This document shows, piece after piece, positions 34,601-46,520 of a stretch of 64,000 bases of DNA. Within the stretch, counting starts at the first letter, position 1. Every line of letters begins with the position of its first letter. The translations under genes and the position numbers were made by a program. The notes beneath the pieces were generated by a model. The model saw only the letters and a list, made by a program, of their open reading frames with translations, did not search any database and was not told where the DNA came from. The stretch is from NCBI GenBank assembly GCA_016806645.1, contig JACSYO010001600.1, forward strand, positions 809,001 to 873,000, read 5' to 3'. The stretch is from Ophiodon elongatus. Lineage: Eukaryota > Chordata > Actinopteri > Perciformes > Hexagrammidae.

Positions 34601-37477
34601 TGAGGAGGGATATGTCCAGACACATTAGCTGCAGCCCTGTTTCCCTTCACACTCAACATTTGCGGAGCTGGATCTGTTGTGGGGCAAGGTTTTTACCGTA
34701 ACATATGGTCATAGCTGCATTTAACTCAAGGACTTCCCAGTTGAGAAATTTAGCTTTTAAGACAAAACTAATCATGCAATGTAAGTAATATTACAACTTG
34801 GGAACCATTTCATCTGTGTTTTTCTGCAAATTTGCAGAATTAATGCTAAATACTTTCAAGTATGACATGACATGAAGCTGTCAGGTTGAAGAAACTAAGT
34901 CCCTGTGAAGAGAAAAGCTCACGTCTGCTGCAGCGTTGGACATGTTCTGCTGCAGGGTTCAATAAGTCTAAATGTATTTTTATTGTTGTTGCTTCCATCT
35001 GGGCTCAGAGAATGTTTTGCAGCAGTTTCTTCTTTGGCAACCGCATTTTACTCAATGTGTTGCTCTATAATATTTCTCTATCACTTTTTAACATGTCTTA
35101 CTTCATGTAAATGGATAATCGAAGAATATATGGCCATTAGCTTTTCACAGAGAGTGTTATAAGTGGCAGAGGAAATCATAACCGTCTCTTTGTGAGATCA
35201 TTAAGTAGCATTTACCAGTGGGATGCCGCTAACACAATGCCTGCCTTGTTGTTCCCAGTTTTAATGTCAAAGCATTGCTCTGGTTTTGCCCTCTTGGTTA
35301 GACCGGCACACAGCCTTTTGGCATCGACACTTTATTCATGATTGCCGTGCCAAGCCCACATCTGCTCTCAAAATTGTTTGGCATAAAAATATATGCTGGG
35401 AAACCATAGAACATTAAATGAGGCCTTATTTTTCAGATGTGCTCCACAGTGATCATAGCTTTAAATAACGTTAAAAGTTATAAGTTAGCAACTACCTAGT
35501 GAACATAATGTAGCATTCAGAAGTGAAAGAGTGGAGTTGATGGAGACCAAAACAGGGATCAAAGGAGAGTAATGTTGGACATTCAGCAAATGAATGCTAT
35601 GTTACCCTCATATTGAAAGGTGTTAATATGTTTGTAGTTCTTGCAAGTTTAAAGAAAAATCATGTAGTATAGCTCAATGCATTATATTTTTCCACAGTTG
35701 AAATCTAAATAAAAAAAAAACTTCAGTTACAAGCCCCGCCCACTTCTGGTACATCCAAATACAGATATGATGACAGATTTTCGTGACGTAGACACGTACA
35801 AATAGTAGCTGAGCAATACACCCTGACTGTGTAGTGCGTATGCTTGTGTGTCCAAGCAGAAAAAGTGAGACGATGGAGCAGGTTGCAAAAACCGGTCGGG
35901 TAGAAAAACCACGATATTGTTTTTTGTTTTTTTAATAAACTTTCTCCTCTCATCCAGCAAATCCACTGCTGAAGTCTGCAACTGTGTGACAGAAATAAGT
36001 GTGAGGCAGTGTGGAAGACAAAACGGAATATAAATCAAAAACACCCAAGTACGTGTCGTGCCTCCCTGTCATCCCATTCCAATAAACTTTTTTTAGCTTT
36101 GTACACTTCTCACCGTGAGAATATTTCATGAGATAGATTGTGAAGTTGGCAAAACAAAGTTTTTCACCACTTTAAAGCTCTACACATCCTTGTTTCAAAG
36201 CGGGAGTGGACTTTGGTTCAAAATAGCTATTTAGTTGAGTGTAGAGAAGTGTCAAAATGGATTCCATTCTGCTATATTTCAGCATGTTGGCTTGCCTTAC
36301 AAAGACAATCATCAGTCAGCAGCAACACTTCAGTATTTATACTCCTGAAAGCGATGCAATTGGAGGTAACGAGAGTGCTATGATGCTGTGTTTCCTGTTT
36401 CGAATACAAGAGAAGAACAAAAGATCACATTTCTGTTGTTGGTGCACCTGAAGGCAACGTAAAGCTTCGATTGATGTGCGACATTATATTACTTAGCCTG
36501 GTTGGTGGTAGAGAGAAATACAAAAGCCCGGAGAGAGAAGGCTGTGTGTGGGTGGGATTGATTTTGCCAAATAGGCATCATTGATAAGCAGGTTGCTCTC
36601 TAATCACTAATAGAGCCAATTATGCCGATGTCTTGCTTGGTTTGGTCTATGAGATAGAACGCTATCAATGCTAATAGCTTTTCATAAAAAGTATTTTCTA
36701 AGTGCTCAAGACCAATTATGTTCTGTAAATACATTTGGTTCTGCATTTGCCTCTTTTTTTTTAATTAACCGAGGGAGAGGAAAAGAAAGACAAAGAAAAA
36801 GGGAAGGGTGATTAAGAGGAAGAAAAAGAAGTCCACTGTAGTCACATCAATAGTCATCTACTCAGTGTTTTAACCCTAGAGGAAATCTGATTGCAAACAC
36901 AGATGCTAGCTGGGGAAATGTGCATTAGATTATTGTTCATTTTAAAAGAACCACCTTCCTCTGGAAACCAGCTGTTCCTTTTGCTTCTAAATAACTAAAC
37001 TAAGACCAAGACTTGCTTTATACTTAATTCAAGGGGCAAACAGCTGCGTGCAGATACTTGTGGTGTAGCTTTTGATTTATAGTTTGCTGCCAGAATTCTT
37101 TCACTGGTCACAACTCCACATAACTAGACTGATGTTTTGTACGTGATCAGGCTGTAACATGCTTTATAGTCTCCACAGGAACCATGATTTGTGATATAAA
37201 ATACTGTGCACATATTTATAAAACTGAGATTATATGCACGTATCTTCTAACTCGCCTTGTCACATTACTGATTAGGAGATTAATTGCTGTGCAATTACCG
37301 TGGTTACATAATTCAGTATGAAAGAGAGCTGTCTTGTCCTCACTATTAATATTGTAAATCTCCTAACTTGAAAGAGTAATACAAGCAGCCATCTTGTTCT
37401 TGCTGTCTCCACACGGTATGCATGTGTTAATGGGAAGTTACTTTTTTGAGGAGGCCCACACCAGCTATGCCATAACC

Positions 37478-37660
37478 CTTGAATTCACCTCTGGGATCTC
37501 TGAGGCTGTGCTAAGGCACAGCAGTGCTTTGATCTTGATCTTGATGCGTATTATAACAATGCTAACATGCTAACGTTTAACAAATAAACCATGTTGACTA
37601 TCTTAGTTTAGTGTTCGCAGGCGTTAGTGTGCTAACCGCCACTTGTTAGCACTGAACACA
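37478..37660. repeat. Dispersed GCTAACATGCTAAC repeat, copy 1
   Basis: Contains GAGGCTGTGCTAAGGCACAG, AATGCTAACATGCTAAC and TTAGTGTGCTAAC, phrases of a widespread teleost repeat. Related fragments lie at 43775-43935 and 55385-55575. Confidence 0.6.
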
Positions 37661-37669
37661 AAGTGGCGA

Positions 37670-37870
37670 CAGACGGTAAGAAGTGGACGCAGTCACCCTG
37701 ACGTCACCCATTGGTTTGTGGACTGCCATCATGGCTTTTTGGAACCAAAAGTGACATGACAGGGTGGAGGTAGGAACAACCAGACACTTAATACGTATTT
37801 TAATTTTCATTGACTGAAAACACACTTGGAAAGGGTTAAAGTTGTAAGACGAAAATAGGGACAACAACTC
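37670..37870 (+). repeat. Dispersed repeat copy B, same family as 18429-18980
   Basis: Shares CACCCATTGGTTTGTGGAC and AAAGGGTTAAAGTTGTAAGA with copy A, in the same orientation and order with similar spacing, but lacks the downstream half. Confidence 0.8.
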
Positions 37871-39695
37871 CTGATGGGAATAGCATTAGTCCTGTAGGTA
37901 TTTTGTCATAAACTAAAGTAATAGGCAAATGACATTTTGACCAGATGATGAGGCTAGATGGAAAAAAAATTAAATGGGGATAACCAAAGTTATTAAAATT
38001 CATGAGGGGAACATGAATCCTGTTACCAAATTTCATGGGATCTAATAGACATTTAACTCCAAACCACAAATGTGAACCTGACGCTGGTGCTAGAGAGTAA
38101 GTCAGGAAATAATCACAGTCAGCAGGTTCTATCTTCTGGGAAGAGTGAATGTCAAAAATTGTGCCGTTTCCATCCTAGTGTGGCCAAAAGAAAATCGTAA
38201 ACCATTTGAACAGTTAATGTCGTTTTTTTCTTTTTTTTACAGAGCAACAAAGTCTTCATGCATAATGTACCTTGGCTTTGCTTGCAAGCGCTGACTATGT
38301 GGGAGTTTTATTTTTTTCCCTCTCCTTTCTTAATTTCAGATTCATCCCAAAATGCAAATTTCTGCTTCATTCCTTACTGGAACTATAATGTGTTTAAAAT
38401 GTGAGTGAACAGAGGGTTTTCTAAGCCTTGGCAGTGGGTCCAGCCCTCAGGCCACTGACTTGGCATGCCTGGATGCAATCTGTTTCAGCCCCCGCCTATG
38501 GGACAGCAGAAGACATGGAGACCTTCTTGGAACACACTTCAAGCGTTGCAGGTGGCAGGGATAACCCAGGGCAAATCTAGCCTGTCTCAACCAACGTTTG
38601 CCTCTTGGCTGCACAATCCAGAGCCTCTCTGAAGGGGAAAAGAAGCAAAACAGGGTTTAGAAGCCAAAGGCAGTTTATTCACCAAAGCAGATGAATCAAA
38701 AACTGCTGCACCTGTTCGCTTTGTCAGCAGGTTTCCCTCACTTTGACTGATACAAACTTGTAATGCAGTGTAATGTCTGTGAGATTATTCAAGCAATTCA
38801 TCTGCAATATGAGCACAACTCTGTATGGAAAGAGAACAACTTCTTTCATGGCATTCTCTTGTCATACTTCATTATATAATTAAACTGTCTGGATCTGGTA
38901 AAGGAAAAGTAATTGGTCTCCTGATTACCATCCAGGTCCTTAACTACTCAAATGAATCAAAGACATAATTAAAGTTTATCAGACTCGAAAAATAACATTT
39001 TCCATCATTGTCTTGCTTTATTGGAAATTTTCCTCAATTTAAACCTAAACAGTCTTAAGGGATTACACAGGGGCCTTCTGTTGCTTTAGTAATACTCCTC
39101 ATTTATTAACTCTCAAGTCCCCCTTCGATGAAGCCTCTTTACTGAATTTTAAATAAAAGTCTGTTTCGACTTGCACAACCTGTCATACATCTTAGATAGA
39201 ATGTAATTTGAAGTTAATTTGGAGGGGGATCAATATGCCTGATAAACTGCCCAAACATTCAATGGTCTGAATGTCGGACAACCGGAGTTCCAACGTGTCG
39301 GAATATTTCTCTGACCAGATGTCCAACATGGCCACTGTGAAAAGATCTGTTGTAAACCGCGCTGAGTTTGTTTAAATATTCATTCAGGAGCACTTTGACT
39401 AACTGTTTTTGACAAACCAAGCTCACAATTATCTGAATGAAACATGTAATGAAATCTAAATATAGTTTGAATACTTATGTGAATGCTGCAAATATGGGTA
39501 TTTATCTTAATATTTTTACTACTATTCAGTAGGTTTTATTTTTCATCTCCATATGCATTCTATTTTAGCTTAATAGCTTATCTTCTTGTCATCAAGTGTG
39601 TTATTTATATTCATTTCGGTATTCTATCCCTATTTTTATGCTCATTCTGTCAATTTTCCTTTCATTGTAAAACATTATGTTTTATGCATTTTTTT
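37871..39695. other. Intergenic, nothing assignable
   Basis: No gene or clear repeat. The segment 38410-38640 is relatively GC-rich and repeat-free but has no exon that I can support. Confidence 0.45.
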
Positions 39696-39716
39696 GTTTT
39701 TAAAGTGCTATATAAA
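39696..39716 (+). repeat. LINE/SINE-type 3' tail
   Basis: AAAGTGCTATATAAA is the recurrent 3' end of fish L2-type LINEs and their SINEs, normally followed by an ATAAA-rich tail. The inverted-repeat element that follows is inserted at this tail. Confidence 0.5.
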
Positions 39717-40138
39717 TGTCACAGTTCAGCTTCTTTTCCTCTCCTGCCTTACTGTAACGGGGTAAGGTAGGACCCAAGAGCAGTAGGACGGACACCCGGG
39801 AATCACGGAAAAAGGCTCCATTTATTTGGAGAACACACAACAATACCAAGACAGTCCGGGGTCAGCTTACGGGGAAAGACGCGCTCGGGGAAACACCAAG
39901 CCGTCAGGGGAAAAGGCAGACAGAAACCAGAGGGAGCTGAGGCTAATCTCGTGGTCGGGGACAGAAGACTGAGTCGTTTATCGAGACAGAGGCAAGGCAG
40001 GGAAGGAAAAGGAGCTGAACTGTGACAGAATAAATGGAGCCTTCTTCCGCGATTCCCGGGTGTCCGTTGTACTGCTCTTGGGTCCTGCCTTACCCCATTA
40101 CAGTAAGGCAGGAGAGGAAACGAAGCTGAACTTTGACA
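39717..40138. mobile_element. 422-bp element with 110-bp terminal inverted arms
   Basis: The left arm (39717-39826) and right arm (40029-40138) are reverse complements over 110 bp with 8 mismatches and no gaps by hand alignment. The termini are TGTCACAG and, reverse-complemented, TGTCAAAG. ATAAA flanks both sides (39712-39716 and 40139-40143) and may be a 5-bp target duplication, but the target is an A/T-rich repeat tail, so this is ambiguous. The 202-bp middle has no coding frame. Its right part (about 40011-40026) repeats the terminal phrase GAGCTGAACTGTGACA in direct orientation. Confidence 0.8.
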
Positions 40139-40164
40139 ATAAATTACATTTTCATTATCTGATT

Positions 40165-40360
40165 ATTATCTTGAGTCAATTTTATTGACATCACCCAATA
40201 TCACAAATTTGCCTCAAGGTGCTTAACAATCCGTAGAGCATATGACGCCCTCGGTCTCTAAGACTGTTTATTCATTCAAATGAATAAGATGCAAAGGTCC
40301 GTCTGAACGGCCAAAGAACAGCCTCACAGAGGCGGTGGCACGGCTCTAGACTCTTGTCTT
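40165..40360 (+). repeat. Dispersed fish repeat (CCCAATATCACAAATTTGCC family)
   Basis: Contains GAGTCAATTTTATTGACATC, CCCAATATCACAAATTTGCC, TCAAGGTGCTTAACAATC and AGAGCATATGACGCCCTC in order, matching a very common teleost interspersed repeat, followed by GGCCAAAGAACAGCC. Confidence 0.6.
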
Positions 40361-43300
40361 GTTAGTCAGACTTCCTGTTCTATTGATCTACACTTATCGT
40401 AGTTTTTTTGACCACACAGTTTTAAATGAGAAATTGTAAACAACATTTCATTTGCACTCACTTTTGGTAACTGAAAAGAATGAACCAAAACTGTAAATGA
40501 GAAGAAAGTTGTTAAAAAAAGTAATTTTCTTGCTGAGACGAGCTTGACTCAAGATGTATTTATTTCGTATGTGTTAAAGATCATCCAAGATTCCTGCTTT
40601 TCTTCATATATGACTTGTACCAATATCAGCTCGCTTTGCTCTTACTCTTTACCTTCACTCCTACTTGTGCTCATAAATTTGTGCTATGGCCTGTCTCCTG
40701 CAGTATTCACAGCATTACTATTTCATTTTTCCATTAGTCCGAACACTAATCAAATTGAGGTTGCTTTAAAAATTAGATTGTCTTTGAATATTGAATGCAT
40801 GGCTATGCCGTCTGCAGATACTGCTGTCTGTGCATACTTTACAGTCATACGTCATCTTAAAGTTTCCCCTCAGGGCAAACGTAATAGTTTGATATCTATA
40901 CTTGCACCAAGTTTCATTGACTTTTGTGAGCCGCATGTACTTCTCAATTTCCCAGTTGTGCTTGCAAGGTTTTAGAGAGTCTTACAGTCTGTGAGACCTC
41001 CCTGTAATGAGAGTACACCTATGTCTTTGATTGTAAAGCCCTCCGGGCTGCAGCACGGTGAGGTTTGGGTCGATAGTTGCTCATACACTCACAACTAATG
41101 AGACAACCCCCATTCTCATGGTATAAACCACAGAAACTGCTACAAAAGTTGGTTCAGTTATTAGTTTGCTTTCCTATCACGGCATCTCTGACCAGTGAAG
41201 CCAGACTTGAATCTTTAACATTCTGCTCTCGAAATAGTTTTTCTAAAAATGGAAGAACTCCTTTGTCCACGTAGTTAGAGTCGAGACTTTCCAATTGAAT
41301 GTTCTGATGGAGACATCACTTTGAAGAGGGTGAGGTAATACAATAACCAAAGTCATTCCTTGGCTGCCATCTTGCTTGTACTAAAGTGCACTGGATCTTA
41401 TTTTTAATAAGGATGATGATGATGGATTGTTGGCAGCCAGGAAGCCCTTACATTTGTGGCATATGTTTGTCATTTTATAATTCACAAATGTCTGCTGATA
41501 CGGGTATGAAGTGAGCAAGCAATGATACACCAAGGTCTTGTGAACTGTACAACAACACTAAATAGATTCATCTTCAAACCAGAAACACTTTCATCGTATG
41601 TTTGCGACTCACAATTAAAATATGTCTCTACTTGGTCAGGCTAATCTCCTTCTCAACAAAGAGTCACATTAATAAATTAATGGGTCAGATAATTATTTCC
41701 AGAGAATATAACTATGCGATTACAAGGCGGCCACACTCAAAAGTATAGACTGCTTTATTGTAGTTTTTATACAAAACTTTTACCATAATTTACTAAATGA
41801 TGCTCCTGCACCCCTTGCTCTCTACAATAAAGCCTATAGCCCTTTCATAGCTCACTCACACATTTTGAGTAAAGCAAGAAACAAAAGTATGCTTTGTGTT
41901 ACATCTGAAGTGACAGTCCATCAGGGATTGTTTCCATTGTGAGCTAATGGTCTATCTTAGTCTACATACTACTTATGAACTGGTAACAGATATGCTATAT
42001 CCTCTTGAAATACCCTTTCCTTGCAGCAGTGGTTATACTGTGAGCTTAATGGGCTGTAAAATGATTTGTGCAATCAACTGGTTAAATTTGACCCCTGCTG
42101 ATCACTGAATGGTGGGTATACACTAAGTGCATTTCACAAAGACCAGCAAAACGTTGTCCTCTCGCCATGTGTCCCACATGACGTGGGGTGCTACTGTACT
42201 GAATTGTATTTTTCATTTGATTCATGATAACCTAAGGGACAATTTAACTTGGTTTGGTACATTTAACAAGCAATTACTGATTAAGAGCATGAAAAACTCA
42301 TTTTTATGAGCCTATGAAGAATAAAAGGTTACTTCCAAGGGTATTGACAGCCATGATGGATAGTGTAAGCTATGCTGTATGTGTCAGTGAAATTAACTTT
42401 GAAAAGAGTAATATGTTACAATATGCACCCTGGTGAATACTGAATGTGCTTGTCGGTACCAAACAAAAATTCAATAGGTTAAAGATAGACATTTTTGCAC
42501 TACTTTGATAAATGATGAGAGAAAAAAAGCCGGGCACGTTAAACAAAGTCAAACTCATTCTGTTAATCATTTTTTTATTTTCCAACGTCATCACTGTATA
42601 ATCCTGATACAAACAACTATTGAGAACATGTGCACTGATTGCACCTTTAAGTCAAATAAATTAACTTGTTACTTGAGCAGAATATTCTAGTACCACTTCC
42701 TTCCAGCTGTTGTTGCCATGGCACATCTATTGATGATTTCAACAGAGAAGAGATCAAAATCATTATTGTTTGCACTGTACTCGTCCTTGGCTCTCGACAT
42801 CATCCGGGCAGCATACTCACTCCGCATTTGTTGTTGGCAAAGCTGACATTTACATCACACTGCAACTATTTGAGTTGGAGTCAGACACTTGTAATGTTCT
42901 TAGCAGCAATCTGTATTTGATGAAAGGCTTTTATTCCTCTCTTTTTTTTTTGTCAGAGCACATGAGGTTTAAATCAAGTGACAGCATCCAATAGTCCAAA
43001 TTCAGGGTCGTATAGGAGGTGGTGAAAATAACTCAAAGCTAAAATTATAATTATATAGCTAGAGGATATATTTGAAGTAAGTTTTATTACTATTCTTGTC
43101 TTTGCCTTCTGGCTGATGAGGCATGGGGCAGCTGCTGACCTTTGACAACTCTTACAGTTTACTTAGACAAGGTCAAAATGGACATAAAAATGAGAGAAAA
43201 GCCATATTGGATTGCGATAGCAGCTTTCATGACTTTTTGTAAAGCTGTTAAGATCTTTATGGTGTCATTATACGTCAGACTGTTCTGTTGAAAGACTACT

Positions 43301-43485
43301 GATTATCCCTGGAGCTCAGTGGTGGTACAAGTACTGAGAACTGAAGTAAAAGTACCAATAATGGAAAAATAAGCCAACGTTATAATTTCTTTTTTAATAA
43401 CGATGCATCAATGTGTATGTGTGTGCATTTCATTATAGCTGATGGAGGTGGAGCTAGTTTCTAATACTTTATATACAGTTTGGTA
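40361..43485. other. Intergenic DNA, no gene seen
   Basis: A 143-codon plus-strand frame at 40544-40975 is Leu/Ser/Phe-rich, without domains or splice context, and looks like chance. Nothing else can be assigned. Confidence 0.45.
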
Positions 43486-43487
43486 GT

Positions 43488-43640
43488 TTAGACCAGTGGT
43501 CCCCTCCAAAGGCTCATCAGATACCTCTGAGGGATTGTGAGGCGATTAGTGAGAAAGGAAAGAAGAAGAACAAAACAAAGCTGCACAGATTTGTGTCCAT
43601 TATTTTGACTTTCCTTCTAGCTTTGCATTCATTTTTTATA
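43488..43640. repeat. Dispersed repeat starting CCAGTGGTCCCC
   Basis: CCAGTGGTCCCCTCCAAAGG, then CTGAGGGATTGTGAGGCGAT, AGTGAGAAAGGAAAGAAGAA and CACAGATTTGTG resemble a diverged copy of a common fish DNA-transposon-like repeat that begins CCAGTGGTTC. No right end was found. Confidence 0.45.
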
Positions 43641-43774
43641 TATTGAATAATTTCACCTATTTGTTATGTTGTAAGACGTGTAGAGGGGGACAGTATATTT
43701 GGTGCAAGTGCTAAAATCTCAAAGATTATAAATTAACAAATAGCCCCAACCTTTTTGTAAGCAGTTATTGCTGT

Positions 43775-43935
43775 AGAGGCTGTATAGACACAGTGGCACT
43801 TTGAGCTAAATGCTAATGTTAGCATGGTAAAATACTAACAAAGAAAATGCTAAAAGCTGAGGTTGAGTAGGTACAAATATTATGTTTAACATCCTAGCTT
43901 AGCATGTTAGCATCCAAATGTTACAAGTAAACACA
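43775..43935. repeat. Dispersed GCTAACATGCTAAC repeat, copy 2
   Basis: AAATGCTAATGTTAGCATGG and TTAGCATGTTAGCATCCAAA place it in the same family as 37478-37660. Confidence 0.55.
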
Positions 43936-44589
43936 AGATAAGCTAGAGTTGAGGCTGCTGTTCAGGGTCAGGTTGAAGGTTTACCACCACTAGCTAGAAA
44001 TGTGCTATAGGACAATCTTCAAAATTAGTTCATCCCTTTTCCCCAATAACAATTTTATGTTTTACAAAACAGCATTGAACAGCAAGCCAACACGAGTTTG
44101 TTGAGGTTCCAATGTTGGCTGATGATTGTACTTGCCATGAGCCATGTCCACGAGTCATTTGATCATCATGTTCTGTACAGAGTGTTCATCACACAAATGA
44201 CACAATAGAAGCAATGCTTTGTATCACTAACCGGAATGCAGAACATTATAACAAGTGCAGCTCTGAACTGCTTGTAACACAACCTAAAAACTAGTCTTCA
44301 TACAAATGTCTCATATCTTTAGTCACTGCAGCAACAGTCATTACTTTGTTCCTCACAGGAGTAAAACCTTCAGCTCTGCCTCATGAATCTCTTGATCTGT
44401 TTATTTGCCTGCAGACGTGCAGTCATTTCTTCAAGTGTGACTCTCCTAACACTGAAAACATATATCTTAACTATGGTGTTTACATGCCCAAAACCAAGGA
44501 CAAGGTTATCAGATACACTGGCTTTTGTGATCCCCCTCCACCTATATCAAAGAATGCACAAGTGACAACCTTCGGTTCTGAAAAGTGAA
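43936..44589. other. Intergenic, nothing assignable
   Basis: Short chance frames only. Confidence 0.45.
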
Positions 44590-44823
44590 GCCATGGTGGA
44601 TATGCCTTAAACTTAGTCTTTCTAAAGCCAGTAAGGTGAAACTGCAACAAAAAATTCTGATGGTGTAGAAGTCTATGAGAAAGTTATCCTATTTCTCACT
44701 AGTCGTATTACCCTAGTTAACATTGTAAACATGTGTTTATGGTCTCAGTTGCTAGTCTTCTTCAATACAACATGATTTATTTAGTAAATTATGGTCCCAT
44801 TTATAGTGAAATAAACTATAAAG
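44590..44823 (-). repeat. Dispersed repeat copy C, opposite strand, family of 18429-18980
   Basis: TTTATGGTCTC and TTTAGTAAATTATGGTCC are the reverse complement of the downstream half of copy A. AGAAGTCTATGAGAAAG also belongs to the family. Confidence 0.7.
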
Positions 44824-45556
44824 CAACTCTCTGAGGAACCTATTGACTTTGCTGGACTACCTCATTTGTTAGCGTGAAACTGAAGGTTGTGGTGGCAAAA
44901 GCATTGCTTGTGATGGATACTTGTGTTTGGTAGTTGAATGAATAACTCAATTCCTTCGTATCTGACCTGGAGATTTGATCAATCGATTAACCAGACAAAA
45001 TAAAAGCAGGGGTTATAAGAACAAGAAAGATACATCTCCTGTTTCCATCTCGCCTAGCAGTCTGCCAATCCAGTTAGTCCATGCGTTCTTATTAAAGCTC
45101 TCCAATACAGACTCATCAATCACTCTGATTTTAGTCTCATAGTAAGCCTATGGCCATATGTTATTTATATCTTCCTCACCCAAAGACAAAATGTACTATA
45201 GTCTGATATGGCTAATTAAGATTCTAAATGAGCTTGTAATTTTCTCAATTTTGTTTGATTTGTCTCGCTGTCAGAGAGGAAAACTGCGAGAACTGTAACC
45301 TTCTGATTTAGACGAGACAGCTGTCAAGGACCAAATTGCTTGTAAAGGTGATTTTAACTTGCCAGTTAGACGAGCCAGTGTTAATTCTGAGCCCACTGGA
45401 ATGAATTAACTTCATGTAGAATAGAAATGATTTTGGATAGGTTTTGTAAAAACAGATCCGAAAGCCTGATATATGCCAGCATCCATTGAGAGTGTTGTTT
45501 ATATCCATGGTGGCTCTAGGGCTTTATTTCCCCTTATTCCTTTATCCTGACCAACG
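44824..45556. other. Intergenic, nothing assignable
   Basis: AT-rich, with no gene or repeat seen up to the telomere-like array. Confidence 0.45.
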
Positions 45557-45570
45557 ATTATCTCTGGGGA

Positions 45571-46241
45571 TGGTTCTGGTTCTGGTTCTGGCTCCTATTC
45601 TGGTGCTGGTTCTGACTCAGATTCTGATTATGGTTCTGGTGCTGGTGCTGACTCTGGTGCTGGTGCTGGTGCTGGTTCTGATTTGGGCCGCTGGACGGTT
45701 GGGTTAGGGTTAGGGTTGTGCTAGGGTTAGGGTTAACCCTGATTCTGGTTCTGGTTCTGGTTCAGGCTCCTATTCTGGTTCTGGTTCTGGTGCTGGTTCT
45801 GATTTGGGCCGCTGGACGGTTCGGTTAGGGTTAGGGTTAGGGTTGAGGTTGTGCTAGGGTTAGGGTTAGGGGTCTTAGGGTTGGGGTTAGGGTTAGGGGT
45901 TAGGGGTTGGGGTTAGGGTTAGGGTTGTGCTAGGGTTAGGGTTAGGGTTGGGGTTAGGGGTTTTAGGGTTAGGGCTTTTAGGGTTAGGAGTTAGGGTTAG
46001 TGTTAGGGGTCTTAGGGTTAGGGTTAGGGTTGTGCTAGGGTTAGGGTTAGGTTTAGGGTTAGGGTTGTGCTAGGGTTAGGGTTAACCCTGATTCTGATTC
46101 TCTCTCCTATTCTGGTTCTGACTCTGATTCTGAGTCTGGTTCTGGTTCTGACTCTGGTTCTGATGCTGGTTCTGATTTAGGCCGATGGACGGACTGGACG
46201 GTTTGGTTAGGGTTAGGGTTCTTAGGGTTAGGGTTAGGGGT
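45571..46241. repeat. Composite array: TTAGGG telomere-like tracts alternating with CTGGTT hexamer tracts
   Basis: Three tracts of degenerate CTGGTT/CTGGTG/CTGACT hexamers (45571-45682, 45738-45803, 46088-46175) each end in a conserved GATTTGGGCCGCTGGACGG-type segment (about 45679, 45800 and 46174; the third reads GATTTAGGCCGATGG). A tract of TTAGGG and variants (TTAGGGG, TTGGGG, GTGCTAGGG) follows each one: 45700-45735, 45823-46085, 46205-46241. The first and second TTAGGG tracts pass into the next hexamer tract through GGGTTAACCCTGATTCT. So the whole is about two and a half copies of a compound unit. Interstitial telomeric repeats are known in fish; this compound arrangement is unusual. Confidence 0.95.
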
Positions 46242-46309
46242 CACAGCATAACAGAGTTACAAAACATTCAATTCACATGACAGAAATGATTCATGTAATG
46301 AGAGCATAG

Positions 46310-46520
46310 TAGAATAGTAATGATAATAGAGGCATTCATGGTATTGACCATACTAATTGCAATGCAACTGGAAATAATGCTAATAGCAGTAGGTGTCGGG
46401 CAAGACCACAGCAGGACGCAGGACCAGGATCCAGAAGCAACCACGACCCATAGAAACCTGCGAGACGAGAAGGCACGAAGACTCCAGCGATGGAGCAGAG
46501 TTAGTAATGTGCATTAATCA
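46310..46520 (+). repeat. Probable dispersed repeat flanking the telomere-like array
   Basis: GTGTCGGGCAAGACCACAGC, CACGACCCATAGAAACCTG, GAGACGAGAAGGCACGAAGA and TAGTAATGTGCATTAAT occur in an order that I recognise from fish interspersed sequence. The class is unknown. A 65-codon plus-strand frame across it is not convincing. Confidence 0.4.

Larger units (their letters stand above)
30133..37470. other. Intergenic DNA, no gene seen
   Basis: Contains a C tract plus (AC)n at 30969-31004, a near-palindrome at 31601-31624, a purine-rich tract at about 36770-36830, and several repeat-poor stretches (31390-31460, 35150-35400, 37220-37330) resembling conserved non-coding DNA. Minus-strand frames at 33624-33950 and 35723-36044 have no recognisable domains. 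Confidence 0.45.

Noticed and set aside
40544..40975. 143-codon plus-strand frame, the longest outside the SINE and exon regions
   Set aside because: Leu/Ser/Phe-rich composition of AT-rich DNA, no domain, no splice context.
45486..45707. Val-Leu repeat frame (VLVLVL)
   Set aside because: A trivial reading of the CTGGTT hexamer tract.
45571..46241. A true chromosome end
   Set aside because: TTAGGG tracts are short, degenerate and followed by about 18 kb of ordinary DNA.
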